Positions 33,444 through 43,076 are shown, counted from the first letter of the stretch. The stretch is DNA of 64,000 nt from Bacteroidales bacterium UBA3143 (GCA_002364735.1 DEZB01000052.1:1-64000); one strand, 5' to 3'. A program made the numbers and translations. The notes: generated from the letters alone by a model not told the origin.

Positions 33444-34778
33444 ATGAAAACGCTACAAAAACTAACTCTCATATTTATATTAGTTGGATTAACATCTTGC
33501 TATTCGCAAAGAACTCAAGTAAGAGCAAATAGTGATGCACAAATAAGTTTCCAAACCTTTTACAACGAACTTGCTCCTTACGGACAATGGGTAGAAGATT
33601 ACAACTATGGATACCTTTGGGTGCCTCATGTAGGTCGTGGATTCCAACCTTATGCGACAGATGGATATTGGACAATGACAAACTACGGCAACACGTGGGT
33701 ATCAAATTATTCATGGGGTTGGGCACCGTTTCATTACGGTCGATGGCTTTACGATGACTACTTAGGTTGGGCATGGACTCCTGGTTATGAGTGGGCTCCA
33801 GCTTGGGTGACTTGGCGTAGCGGTGGTGGATATTTTGGTTGGGCACCCTTGGGTCCGAGAATGCACATCAATTCCTATATTGATATACCTGCTTCTCATT
33901 GGGTGTTCTTACCCCAAAGATATATGTACAGTAACTCTATGCACAGATACTATAGCAATAGAAACAGAAATATAAATATTTATCACCAAACTAATATAAT
34001 AAACAATACTTATATATATAACAATAACAGATATTACAGTGGTCCAAGCAGACAAGAAGTAGAGCGCAGAACTGGACGAAATGTACCAGTACGTAACTTA
34101 ACAAACTCTGGAAGAGCAGGAAGAGCTACAGTAAATGATCGCAGTGTGAGTGTATACCGTCCAGAAGTTTCACGCAGCTCAACAAGAAGCGAACGACCAA
34201 CTAATCTATCTGGTCGTACAAGTTCAGAAAGAGGAACAAGCGGAAGAACAACAACTACCCCTAATAGGAACTCAAATGTAGATAGAAACACCGCCACTCC
34301 TCAATCAAGAAGAAGTACACAAACAGAGCGCAGTAGTAGCACAACAAATCGTTCAAGTAGAATAACACCAGAACGCCAATCATCTACTACCAATAGAGGT
34401 ACTGTAAATAGAGGTACAAGCAGCTCAAGTTCGTCTCGAAGAAGTAGTGGAACTGTAGACTCTTCTGGAAGAAGCAACATACAAAGTTCAAGTAGTACAA
34501 CAAATAGAACTACTACACCAAATAGAACCGTAAACAGCTCGAGTAGAAGCCGCACTTCAACCCCTAATAGAACAGTTAATAGCTCAAGAGCTACAAACAC
34601 AAGACAAGCAGTACCAACAAGAAGTGTAAATGCTTCAACAAGCAGAAACAACAACAGTCAAAGCAGTGTTTCTACATCACGTTCATCTACAAGTAGATCA
34701 ACAAATAGTGGAAATACAAATTCAAGAAGCACTACTTCCCGATCTTCATCAAGCAGAGCAGGTGGCACGAGTCGATAA
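33444..34778 (+). CDS. DUF6600-type lipoprotein with Ser/Arg-rich tail
   Basis: 444 aa. Lipoprotein signal MKTLQKLTLIFILVGLTSC (Cys19). Residues about 35-170 are a Trp/Tyr/Gly-rich module with repeated YGQWVEDYNYGYLWVP, WGWAPFHYGRW and GWAPLGPR, the pattern of the DUF6600/YXWGXW group. From about 225 to the end the protein is almost wholly Ser, Arg, Thr and Asn in short irregular repeats (SSSTTNR, TTPNRTVNSSS), predicted disordered and strongly basic. Probably outer-membrane-attached with the tail exposed. Function unknown. The 326 bp before it show no clear promoter box. Confidence 0.82.
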   Translation: MKTLQKLTLIFILVGLTSCYSQRTQVRANSDAQISFQTFYNELAPYGQWVEDYNYGYLWVPHVGRGFQPYATDGYWTMTNYGNTWVSNYSWGWAPFHYGRWLYDDYLGWAWTPGYEWAPAWVTWRSGGGYFGWAPLGPRMHINSYIDIPASHWVFLPQRYMYSNSMHRYYSNRNRNINIYHQTNIINNTYIYNNNRYYSGPSRQEVERRTGRNVPVRNLTNSGRAGRATVNDRSVSVYRPEVSRSSTRSERPTNLSGRTSSERGTSGRTTTTPNRNSNVDRNTATPQSRRSTQTERSSSTTNRSSRITPERQSSTTNRGTVNRGTSSSSSSRRSSGTVDSSGRSNIQSSSSTTNRTTTPNRTVNSSSRSRTSTPNRTVNSSRATNTRQAVPTRSVNASTSRNNNSQSSVSTSRSSTSRSTNSGNTNSRSTTSRSSSSRAGGTSR

Positions 34779-34800
34779 ATATCGCAATTTAAATATGAAA

Positions 34801-34834
34801 AAAAGGTTGTCTATTAATTTAGACAACCTTTTTT
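34801..34834 (+). terminator. Intrinsic terminator of DUF6600 gene
   Basis: Stem GGTTGTCTA / TAGACAACC (34805-34813, 34820-34828) with A and T runs on both sides. Nearly the same stem recurs at 35305-35335. Confidence 0.88.
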
Positions 34835-34886
34835 CTGTAATGACTTCTACACGAATAATATTCACAATAATATTCGTCCAAAAACA

Positions 34887-35225
34887 GTTAGAAAACAAAT
34901 CCACCGCGGTGAATTGGACATTCATCTCATGAAAATTCAATTTACCGCGGTAAAAATGATTTAAAACACTTAAATGGGCGTTTTCTGAGTAATTAAAAGA
35001 GAATAATTTCGGAAAAAGAGAAAAAGTCAACTAAGATTGAAGAAAAATTAGTCGATAAAAAGAATTATGCATCATAAAAGTGAATTTTTGAGCATAAATG
35101 AAGCAAATTGGGGCATTAAAATCAAATAAATGTGTTACAAAACATTTTCACCATGGTGTTTGCAAATTTCATCGTTTTTAAACATTTTCACCGCGGTGTT
35201 TTAGAGTTTCAACTGTTTTAAACAA
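34887..35225. repeat. CCGCGG-palindrome element, copy A
   Basis: About 340 bp without a convincing gene. The left end has CACCGCGGTGAATTG and an inverted CAATTTACCGCGGT (34902-34952), forming a hairpin. The right end has two copies of AACATTTTCACCxxGGTG (35141-35158 and 35181-35198). The interior matches copy B at 53431-53757 in several blocks (GTTAGAAA, CTAAGATTGA, GCATAAATGA). Short frames through it only reflect the repeat. Confidence 0.88.
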
Positions 35226-35300
35226 TATGTTGGGATACAAAATGCTTGAAAAGGTATATCAATATACTGCGGGATCTTTAAGGGCTGTGCGCTTAAAAAA

Positions 35301-35348
35301 GAAAAGAGGTTGTCTGAATTTAATAGACAACCTCTTTCTTTTTTTTGT
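35301..35348. terminator. Bidirectional terminator after rny
   Basis: Stem AGAGGTTGTCT / AGACAACCTCT (35305-35315, 35325-35335) flanked by A and T runs; it can end the minus-strand rny transcript. Confidence 0.87.
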
Positions 35349-35406
35349 TCAATTTCCTATAGCAGAGTCATATATATGTAAACATTGATAAGAAAGAACC
35401 GATAAT

Positions 35407-36936
35407 TTATTTTGCAAAGCTTACTGCACGTGTTTCTCTTATCACAGTCACTTTAACTTGACCTGGATAAGTCATTTCTGTTTGTATTTTGTGCGCAATT
35501 TCATTAGATAGTCTTTCGGTATCTTTATCATCTATTTTTTCAGCACCAACAATAACTCTTAACTCGCGCCCAGCCTGTATAGCATAAGTTTTAAGCACAC
35601 CTGGATATGACATTGCCAATTGCTCTAAGTTATTGAGTCGCTTGATGTATGCTTCTACAATTTCTCTTCGAGCTCCTGGACGTGCTCCAGAAATAGCGTC
35701 ACACACCTGAACAATGGGTGCAAGTAATGTGGTCATTTCCACCTCGTCATGATGTGCACCTATTGCATTACAAATATCTGGTTTTTCCTTATATTTTTCC
35801 GCTAACTTCATTCCTAATATAGCGTGAGGCAATTCTGGTTCATCATCAGGCACTTTACCTAAATCGTGAAGCAGTCCGGCACGTTTTGCTCTCTTTGGAT
35901 TTAAACCTAATTCAGCAGCCATTATAGCACATAAGTTGGCTGTTTCCTTTGAGTGTTGCAAAAGGTTTTGACCATATGACGAACGATATTTCATCTTACC
36001 CACCATTCGTATCAATTCGGGATGCAAACCATGAATACCTAAATCTATTGTTGTACGCTTACCGGTTTCAATAATTTCGTCATCAATTTGTTTCTTCACT
36101 TTAGAAACCACCTCTTCAATCCTTGCAGGATGAATTCGTCCATCTGAAACTAATTGATGTAGCGAAAGACGTGCTATTTCGCGACGAACAGGATCAAAAG
36201 CAGATAAAACAATTGCTTCAGGAGTATCATCCACAATAATCTCAACACCCGTTGCAGCTTCAAGTGCTCTAATATTTCTTCCTTCGCGACCTATAATACG
36301 CCCTTTAATTTCATCTGAATCTATATGAAAGACGGTAATTGCATTTTCTACAGCTGTTTCTGTTGCAACCCTTTGAATGGATTGAATAACAATGCGCTTT
36401 GCTTCTTTATTGGCCGTTAGCTTGGCCTCTTCAATAATATCACTAATGTATGACTGTGCATTTATTTTTGCCTCGTCTTTAAGCGATTCCACCAATTGCT
36501 CTTTTGCCTCATCAGCAGAAAGACCTGATACAACTTCGAGTTTTTCAACTATCGATTTATGCGACTTATCCAACTCAGCTGTGCGTTTTTCAACTATGAT
36601 AAGCTGATTATCGAGGTTCGTTTTAAAAGCATCTATTTCATTTTTTTTCTTATTAATCTCTTCTTGGCGTTGATTAATAGTCATTTCACGTTGTTTGAGC
36701 CTGTTTTCGGTAGTTTGAATGCGACTGGTCTTATTATTTATCTGCTTCTCAGCTTCCGACTTCATTAGAAGAGTTTCCTCTTTAGCTTCCACAAGTTTAT
36801 TTTTCAGTATTATGTCAGCGTCCTTTTCTGCATCGCTCACTATTTTTTTATAGCGTGAGTTAGCAGTATGTCCTGCAAAATACCACGTAACGCCTGCTCC
36901 TATTAGCAAGCCTACAATTCCTATTATTATTTCCAT
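35407..36936 (-). CDS. rny: Ribonuclease Y
   Basis: 509 aa. Membrane-anchored endoribonuclease that starts mRNA decay. N-terminal membrane segment (3-22, IIIGIVGLLIGAGVTWYF), long coiled coil (about 30-150), KH domain with GRIIGREGRNIRALE (212-226), and HD domain with LLHDLGKV (His357-Asp358). C-terminal domain ends TVIRETRAVSFAK. Upstream on the same strand are zapA and a coiled-coil gene, with a 192-bp gap containing a structured RNA candidate with terminator. Confidence 0.96.
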   Translation of the reverse strand: MEIIIGIVGLLIGAGVTWYFAGHTANSRYKKIVSDAEKDADIILKNKLVEAKEETLLMKSEAEKQINNKTSRIQTTENRLKQREMTINQRQEEINKKKNEIDAFKTNLDNQLIIVEKRTAELDKSHKSIVEKLEVVSGLSADEAKEQLVESLKDEAKINAQSYISDIIEEAKLTANKEAKRIVIQSIQRVATETAVENAITVFHIDSDEIKGRIIGREGRNIRALEAATGVEIIVDDTPEAIVLSAFDPVRREIARLSLHQLVSDGRIHPARIEEVVSKVKKQIDDEIIETGKRTTIDLGIHGLHPELIRMVGKMKYRSSYGQNLLQHSKETANLCAIMAAELGLNPKRAKRAGLLHDLGKVPDDEPELPHAILGMKLAEKYKEKPDICNAIGAHHDEVEMTTLLAPIVQVCDAISGARPGARREIVEAYIKRLNNLEQLAMSYPGVLKTYAIQAGRELRVIVGAEKIDDKDTERLSNEIAHKIQTEMTYPGQVKVTVIRETRAVSFAK

Positions 36937-37034
36937 ATTTTATTTTTTAATAATTTATTTAGAGCCAACTCTATCACTATAGAGGGCTTATTGTTATTAC
37001 ATTAATCTAAAACCTATAATCCTACAGTTATAAA

Positions 37035-37119
37035 CAAAAAAAGCACACGTTTGCATTATCCATGTAATGCATCACGGGTGCTATCTGTAGTTTGTATTTT
37101 GTTAGAACGAGAAACTACA
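37035..37119 (-). ncRNA. Candidate structured RNA / terminator between zapA and rny
   Basis: On the minus strand, after the zapA stop, an 8-bp hairpin TGTAGTTT / AAACTACA (37119-37086; 18-nt loop) is followed by a long interrupted stem AGCAC-CGT-TGCATTA paired with TAATGC-ACG-GTGCT (37082-37042) and a run of seven U. It may be only the zapA terminator with an extra hairpin, or the 3' part of a small RNA. Proteobacteria carry 6S RNA next to zapA; the resemblance here is positional only. Confidence 0.45.
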
Positions 37120-37128
37120 CAGTTTTAT

Positions 37129-37431
37129 TTACTTTTCCAAGTAGATATCTAATTCATCAATAAGCGAACTTATCTTTTTTTCGTAAGGCTGTGTATTGTT
37201 TAATTTGCCCAACGTAAAATTTTGAACCAATGCTTGAATAGCTGCCATAGCCATAAAATCCTGTGTAATCAATCCAGAAGAATCACCATAAGTAATTCTA
37301 TATTGATTTATTTTATTATTAATTTTTTTTTCGGCATTACGGAAAGCTTCCTCCTCCGATCTAAGTATCGTAATAGGATACTTACGGCCGTCAATAACTA
37401 AAGTCAATGAAAATTTATCTTCGTTCTTCAT
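37129..37431 (-). CDS. zapA: Cell division protein ZapA
   Basis: 100 aa. It bundles FtsZ filaments at the division ring. The N-terminal globular part FSLTLVIDGRKYPITILRSEEEAFRNAEKKIN matches ZapA; the C-terminal half is a coiled coil (ALVQNFTLGKLNNTQPYEKKISSLIDELD). It follows the small coiled-coil gene by 18 bp, an arrangement common in Bacteroidetes, and precedes rny. Confidence 0.9.
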   Translation of the reverse strand: MKNEDKFSLTLVIDGRKYPITILRSEEEAFRNAEKKINNKINQYRITYGDSSGLITQDFMAMAAIQALVQNFTLGKLNNTQPYEKKISSLIDELDIYLEK

Positions 37432-37449
37432 ACCTCATCCATTAGTTAG

Positions 37450-37743
37450 CTATTTACTCAACAAACCAATGCATTTATCTACTTCTCGCACCAATTTCGA
37501 TATTTGATTTTTAGCTATGTCCACATCCACACTTGCTGCAGTAATGGTTCGAGCAATTTTCAAATTATCGTATTTTTTGTTAACCTCACTTATTTCGTTT
37601 TCCAATCTTACTATTTCACCTCTTCTGATAACGAGTTCATCCTTGAGCTGACTATTCTCATGTTTTAGCTTGTCACACAAGAGTAAAACCTGCTTGACAC
37701 GCACTTCTAAATTTACCAGCAATTTGGCACGATCTTCAGTCAT
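37450..37743 (-). CDS. Coiled-coil partner of ZapA
   Basis: 97 aa from ATG at 37743 (a GTG at 37761 lies at the predicted transcription start and is disfavoured). Almost the whole length is heptad-like: LVNLEVRVKQVLLLCDKLKHENSQLKDELV and RRGEIVRLENEISEVNKKYDNL. Size and position recall ZapB, but sequence identity to ZapB is not evident. Likely co-transcribed with zapA; a division role is inferred from position. Confidence 0.75.
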   Translation of the reverse strand: MTEDRAKLLVNLEVRVKQVLLLCDKLKHENSQLKDELVIRRGEIVRLENEISEVNKKYDNLKIARTITAASVDVDIAKNQISKLVREVDKCIGLLSK

Positions 37744-37762
37744 AGTATAACAAAAATTCACG

Positions 37763-37770
37763 CAAATATA
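37763..37770 (-). promoter_or_regulatory. -7 box of coiled-coil/zapA/rny genes
   Basis: CAAATATA, read TATATTTG on the minus strand, 19 bp before the ATG at 37743. Confidence 0.5.
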
Positions 37771-37892
37771 ATCATAGAAAACGATTCTCCAAAATTATAA
37801 ATGCTAAATTATGACGTTGTTTAATTAATTATTCGCTTTATATTTAATACCTTTATTCTTTAAGAATGAATATAATAATACTAAATGCGATA

Positions 37893-38561
37893 ATGATATC
37901 AATTTCAATCCATAATCAAATTTATGATGCTTGTCCTCAATTTGTAGCAGTTCAACTACAATGTGATGTAAAAAACAGTGAATTTAATCTATCTCTATGG
38001 AGTGAAATAGAGCAATTTACAAAAAAATTAAAAAAGAACAGCAAGGTTAAAGACATTAATAAGTTTACTCCTATTTTAGCCACTCGCAACACGTATAAAA
38101 AGTTGGGAAAAGACCCTAACAGATATCGCCCTTCAGCGGAAGCATTGCGCAGAAGAATTTTAAAAGGGAACGAACTTTACAAAATAAATACATTGGTAGA
38201 TGCCATCAACTTAATATCTTTGAAGACGGGTTATTCAATTGGAGGATTTGATGCCAGTCTCATAAAAGGTGAATTGGAACTGGGTGTTGGACAAAAAGAC
38301 GAACCCTTTGAAGCGATTGCTCGTGGCGTTTTAAATATTGAGGGACTGCCCGTATACCGCGACTCAATAGGAGGAATTGGCACACCAACGAGCGACGAAG
38401 AACGAACAAAAATTGGACTGGAAACTAATAAACTCTTGTTACTATTGAATGCCTATTCGGGTAGAGAAGGGTTGGAAGAGGCGGAGGATTATGCAAAAGC
38501 TGTGCTGGAAGAGTATGTGGAGGCAGAGAATTTGGAAGTGAGGTGGATCGAGAGATTTTAG
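37893..38561 (+). CDS. B3/B4 tRNA-binding domain protein
   Basis: 222 aa (alternative ATG at 37866 adds nine residues). It consists of one B3/B4 domain as in phenylalanyl-tRNA synthetase beta chain: FTPILATRNTYKKLGKDPNRYRPSAEALRRRIL, NTLVDAINLISLKTGYSIGGFD and YRDSIGGIGTPTSDEERTKIG. Stand-alone members are thought to bind or edit aminoacyl-tRNA, but the activity is unproven for most. No operon partner; sucA starts 260 bp downstream and that gap shows no other feature. Confidence 0.87.
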   Translation: MISISIHNQIYDACPQFVAVQLQCDVKNSEFNLSLWSEIEQFTKKLKKNSKVKDINKFTPILATRNTYKKLGKDPNRYRPSAEALRRRILKGNELYKINTLVDAINLISLKTGYSIGGFDASLIKGELELGVGQKDEPFEAIARGVLNIEGLPVYRDSIGGIGTPTSDEERTKIGLETNKLLLLLNAYSGREGLEEAEDYAKAVLEEYVEAENLEVRWIERF

Positions 38562-38821
38562 CACATTATATTCATTTTATAATTACCCCCTTATTTTCAC
38601 TATTAATTCTCTATTTCACCTCTCACATTCATTTTTTTTTGTATTTTGTTGCACAATATATTTTGTCACAAATTAAAGAGAGAGTTCAAACACTGTTGAA
38701 TAAAGAGATTATTCACTTAAACCGCACAATTAAAGCGAACATCAGCCCTTGTTAGATTGTTACATCTCTCATAGATAATTAAAAAATAAAACTTGTTTCG
38801 GCTTAAAAATTAATTCACAAT

Positions 38822-41641
38822 ATGGACGATTTTTCATTTGTTGGTAACAGCGATATAGCATCCATTGAAGAGCTTTATCGTAAGTATTTAGAGAATCCTG
38901 CGTCTATTGATGCAAGCTTTGCTCATTTTTTTCGAGGATTCGATTTTGCCAAGAAAAACTTTCAGCCAGTGGCTGGACAAGTCATCAGCAAAGAGTTTAA
39001 TGTGATAAATCTTATACATGGTTATCGCCAGCGTGGGCATTTTTTCACTAAAACAAATCCCGTTCGTGCTCGCAGACAATACACCCCTACCCTGGATATC
39101 GAAAACTTCGAATTGCAAGAAAGTGATTTAGATACTGTTTTTGAAGCTGGCACACAGATTGGTATTGGTCCTGCCAAACTGCGGGATATCATTGAACACT
39201 TAGAAGCTACATACTGTAGATCAATAGGAGTAGAATACCTATTTATACGTCGTCCAGAAGTAATCAATTGGCTGAAAGAGAGAATGGAGAGCACCCGCAA
39301 TGAACCCTCTTATGACGAAAATCAGAAAAAAAATTTCTTTCACCAATTAAAACGTGCCGTTAACTTCGAAGACTTTATTCACAAAAAATTTGTTGGACAA
39401 AAGCGTTTCTCACTCGAAGGAGGCGAATCACTTATTACCGGATTGTATTCAATCATTCGCAAAGGAGCTTCGTTTGGCGCGGAAGAATTTATCATTGGCA
39501 TGGCCCATCGTGGCAGACTTAATGTGCTCACCAATGTGCTGCAAAAACCATATCGCAACGTTTTCAAAGAGTTTGTAGCGCAAGAGTATGATGCCAGTGT
39601 TTCTTTGGGAGATGTGAAATATCACTTGGGGTTCAATAAGAAAATAACACTCGACGATGGCAAAGAGATCAATCTCGCACTCTTACCAAACCCTTCGCAT
39701 TTAGAAGCTGTAACCCCAGTTGCTATTGGATTAGCACGATCACGCATTGACCATGCATACAATCACGATCATGACAAAGTTGTGCCCATCATCATTCATG
39801 GAGATGCTGCCATTGCTTCACAAGGAGTGATGTATGAAGTGGTTCAAATGGCTACTCTGGACGGATATAAATCTGGGGGCACCATTCACGTAGTTGTTAA
39901 CAATCAAGTTGGTTTCACTACCAATTATATTGAAGCACGCTCCAGCACCTACTGCACAGACATTGCAAAGGTTACTCGAAACCCTGTCTTTCACGTCAAT
40001 GGCGATGACACTGAAGCAGTAGCTTATGTTTTTGAATTGGCTATGGAGTATCGTCAGAAGTTTAACACCGATGTATTTATCGACATACTTTGCTACCGCA
40101 AATATGGACACAACGAGGGTGACGAACCACGATTTACACAACCGTTGCTCTACAAAACAATTGCTAAGCATCCCAATCCATTAGAGATTTATGCAGCACA
40201 ACTGCAAAAAGAAAAAGTGCTTTCATCAAAAGAAGCACGCAAACTTATTGAGGAATATGATGAGCATTTAGAAGAAGAGCTTACAATTTCCCAGCAAAGT
40301 GCCAAAGTTTCAATCCCTCGCTTTATGCCGGATTTATGGTCTTCTTTCCCTTTTCCCGAAGATGATGATTTCAAACATACCATGCCTACTGGTGTAGATA
40401 GAGAAACGATAGACCGACTATGGTCTCAAATGAATAAAGTACCCAAAGAAAAGCTTTTCTTTTCAAAGGTGCACAAGATTTTGGAGGATCGTCAAAAGAT
40501 GTACGATAGCGAAAAGATAGATTGGGCTATGGGCGAACTATTAAGTTATGCCACATTAATCAATGACGGACATCCTGTGAGGTTGAGCGGACAAGACACC
40601 GAACGTGGCACATTTGCCCATCGTCACGCCAGTTTTGCACAAGAGGATGTGCGCGAACGATATATGCCATTGCGTGATTCTGCAGAGTTTGAAGCCCCTT
40701 TCACTGCCTACAACTCTCCTCTATCTGAGTATGGAGTGTTGGGTTTTGAATATGGTTATGCGCTTGGAGTTCCCAACGGTCTCAATATTTGGGAAGCACA
40801 GTTCGGCGATTTTCACAATGTGGCACAAGTTATTATTGACCAATACATTAGTTCGGCTGAAGAAAAATGGGGCGTTTTAAACGGACTTGTCCTTTATCTA
40901 CCGCATGGTTATGAAGGACAAGGACCTGAACATTCGAGTGGACGCATTGAAAGATTCCTAACCATGTCTGCACGCAATAACATGCAAGTGATGAATTTCA
41001 CCACTCCCGCAAATCTTTTTCATGCACTCAGAATGCAATTGATGCGCAACATTCGTCTCCCCATGGTAGTGTTCACTCCCAAAAGTTTGTTGCGTCATCC
41101 CAGATGTATTTCTACAGTAAATGATTTGGTAGAGAGTACTTTTCAAGAAGTGATTGATGACAACAATGTGAATGTAGAATCTGTTACCCGTCTGGTATTT
41201 TGTACTGGCAAGATATATTACGACCTGTTGAAACGCAAAGAAGAACTTGAAGCTCGCAATGTTGCAATTGTTCGCATAGAACAACTCTACCCTTTCCCTG
41301 AAGAGAAAGTGGCAGCTATTGTAGAAAAATACGCTTCGGCACTGCTCACCCTTTGGGTGCAAGAAGAACCCGAGAATATGGGAGCATGGACTTTTATTAA
41401 TAAAATGATGCATCAGTATCACATAGTTCCAGTAGCACGTTTGGCAAGTGCAAGTCCTGCAACAGGATTGGCAAAACTGCACAATGTTGGACAAAAAGAA
41501 ATTATTGACAAAGTGTTCAAACCATGCCATTGCGATAAAAAACTTCCTTATTGTAATTTAGATTGTGTGGAAGGAAGTAGCCGGGAAGAAATACTGAAAC
41601 AACATTATTACTTTCCAGACGATCAACGTTTTTCAATCTAA
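38822..41641 (+). CDS. sucA: 2-oxoglutarate dehydrogenase E1
   Basis: 939 aa, full length. Thiamine-dependent decarboxylase of the 2-oxoglutarate dehydrogenase complex (TCA cycle). An N-terminal E2-binding segment FVGNSDIASIEELYRKYL is present; the ThDP site has GMAHRGRLNVL and IHGDAAIASQGVMYE; the domain DTERGTFAHRHASF and GYALGVPNGLNIWEAQFGDF follow; LASASPATGLAKLHN closes the protein. sucB follows after 59 bp. E3 (lpd) is not in the window. Confidence 0.97.
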   Translation: MDDFSFVGNSDIASIEELYRKYLENPASIDASFAHFFRGFDFAKKNFQPVAGQVISKEFNVINLIHGYRQRGHFFTKTNPVRARRQYTPTLDIENFELQESDLDTVFEAGTQIGIGPAKLRDIIEHLEATYCRSIGVEYLFIRRPEVINWLKERMESTRNEPSYDENQKKNFFHQLKRAVNFEDFIHKKFVGQKRFSLEGGESLITGLYSIIRKGASFGAEEFIIGMAHRGRLNVLTNVLQKPYRNVFKEFVAQEYDASVSLGDVKYHLGFNKKITLDDGKEINLALLPNPSHLEAVTPVAIGLARSRIDHAYNHDHDKVVPIIIHGDAAIASQGVMYEVVQMATLDGYKSGGTIHVVVNNQVGFTTNYIEARSSTYCTDIAKVTRNPVFHVNGDDTEAVAYVFELAMEYRQKFNTDVFIDILCYRKYGHNEGDEPRFTQPLLYKTIAKHPNPLEIYAAQLQKEKVLSSKEARKLIEEYDEHLEEELTISQQSAKVSIPRFMPDLWSSFPFPEDDDFKHTMPTGVDRETIDRLWSQMNKVPKEKLFFSKVHKILEDRQKMYDSEKIDWAMGELLSYATLINDGHPVRLSGQDTERGTFAHRHASFAQEDVRERYMPLRDSAEFEAPFTAYNSPLSEYGVLGFEYGYALGVPNGLNIWEAQFGDFHNVAQVIIDQYISSAEEKWGVLNGLVLYLPHGYEGQGPEHSSGRIERFLTMSARNNMQVMNFTTPANLFHALRMQLMRNIRLPMVVFTPKSLLRHPRCISTVNDLVESTFQEVIDDNNVNVESVTRLVFCTGKIYYDLLKRKEELEARNVAIVRIEQLYPFPEEKVAAIVEKYASALLTLWVQEEPENMGAWTFINKMMHQYHIVPVARLASASPATGLAKLHNVGQKEIIDKVFKPCHCDKKLPYCNLDCVEGSSREEILKQHYYFPDDQRFSI

Positions 41642-41700
41642 AACCAAACGCTAACAAATAAATAGTTATAGTAGCAATTTCAAGTTAACGAATTAATGAT

Positions 41701-43062
41701 ATGATGATAGAAGTGAAAGTGCCATCACCTGGCGAATCGATAAACGAAGTAGAACTGGCAACATGGACAGTGGCCAATGGCGACTTGGTACACAAAAACC
41801 AGGAGTTAGCTATGATAGAATCAGATAAAGCCACCCTATCTTTGATTGCCCCCGAATCGGGCAAAATAGAAATTTTGGTACAAGAAGGCGAAACTGTGAA
41901 AGTTGATTCTGTAGCATGCCGCATTGATACTTCGGTGGAAGTGCCAGATGAAGAAGATGAGCTGGATGATGCGGATGAAGTAGAAGAGAAGTTAGAACAT
42001 GAGCAAAAAGAAACAGACCGCAAAGAAGACAAAGCTGACGCCAAAGAAGTAAAAAAAGAAGCGCCTTCAGGTGCTGACAGTGAATTGGAACCGAAAGACG
42101 GAGGCACTGCGACTGCTAAACAATCCAAACATACACAGACAGATAAATCTACTGACGATTTGTCCGAAGTGAAAACAACCCCGTTGGCACGCAAAATGAT
42201 GGAAGTAGAAAATATCAACGTGGAAGACATTATTAAGGGTTTGAGAAGACTTTCATCGGATGATGTTAACGCTGTTTTAAATCAAGGTTCACAAAATGAT
42301 AACGGCCAACCCTCAACCTCAGCTCCAAAAGAGCGAACCGTTGAACGCGAAAAAATGAGTCAACTACGCAAACACCTCAGCAAACGCTTGGTGCAAGTGA
42401 AAAATGAAACTGCCATGTTAACCACGTTCAACGAAGTGGATATGCAAAACCTAATGACACTGCGGAGCAAATACCAACCAGAGTTTGTGAAGAAATATGG
42501 CTACAAAATTGGGTTAATTACGTTTTTCCTGAAAGCTTGCGCTTTAGCACTTAAGCTTCACCCTAAAATAAACAGCCAGATGGATGGCGAAGAAATTTTG
42601 CATCCATCTTATGTCGATATCTCTGTGGCAGTGCAAGCCCCCAAAGGACTGATGGTTCCCGTCATTCGCAATGTTGACACACTCAGCCTTGCAGCAATTG
42701 AATCGGAACTCAAGCGCCTTGCAGACAAAGCGCTTTCGGGCAGAATAAGTATGGACGAAATGGCAGGTGGCACGTTCACTCTCACCAATGGTGGTGTGTT
42801 TGGATCTATGATGTCCACCCCGCTTATCAATCCACCACAATCAGCCATCATTGGCATGCACAACATTGTCGATCGTCCAATGGCGGTGAATGGACAAGTG
42901 CAAATTCGCCCCATGATGTATATTGCTCTCAGCTACGATCACCGCATCATTGATGGAAAAGACTCAGTTAGTTTTTTGATGGATGTGAAGAAAATGATTG
43001 AGAACCCCAGCTCTATGTTGCATGGAGGGAAAGATGAAGGAAAAAAGCTATTGGGTTTGTAA
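41701..43062 (+). CDS. sucB: Dihydrolipoyl succinyltransferase (E2)
   Basis: 453 aa. Core of the 2-oxoglutarate dehydrogenase complex. Domains: lipoyl (1-75, lipoylated Lys43 in IESDKATLSL); a highly charged Glu/Lys/Asp linker (about 80-150, much longer in acidic residues than usual); E3-binding (TTPLARKMMEVENINVEDII, about 160-180); catalytic domain (220-453) with active His414 and Asp418 in SYDHRIIDGKDS. Cotranscribed with sucA. The long charged linker is the only departure from a standard E2o. Confidence 0.96.
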   Translation: MMIEVKVPSPGESINEVELATWTVANGDLVHKNQELAMIESDKATLSLIAPESGKIEILVQEGETVKVDSVACRIDTSVEVPDEEDELDDADEVEEKLEHEQKETDRKEDKADAKEVKKEAPSGADSELEPKDGGTATAKQSKHTQTDKSTDDLSEVKTTPLARKMMEVENINVEDIIKGLRRLSSDDVNAVLNQGSQNDNGQPSTSAPKERTVEREKMSQLRKHLSKRLVQVKNETAMLTTFNEVDMQNLMTLRSKYQPEFVKKYGYKIGLITFFLKACALALKLHPKINSQMDGEEILHPSYVDISVAVQAPKGLMVPVIRNVDTLSLAAIESELKRLADKALSGRISMDEMAGGTFTLTNGGVFGSMMSTPLINPPQSAIIGMHNIVDRPMAVNGQVQIRPMMYIALSYDHRIIDGKDSVSFLMDVKKMIENPSSMLHGGKDEGKKLLGL

Positions 43063-43076
43063 TGTTACAAATGTAG

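Noticed and set aside
34749..35030. Minus-strand reading frame sharing HRGKLNFHEMNVQFTAVDL with the frame at 53371-53553
   Set aside because: The shared peptide is the translation of the left arm of the CCGCGG element; frames are short, extend into a terminator and are not otherwise conserved.
40958..41530. 190-codon open frame antisense to sucA
   Set aside because: Cys/His/Phe-rich composition and full overlap with a strongly conserved gene; a shadow frame.
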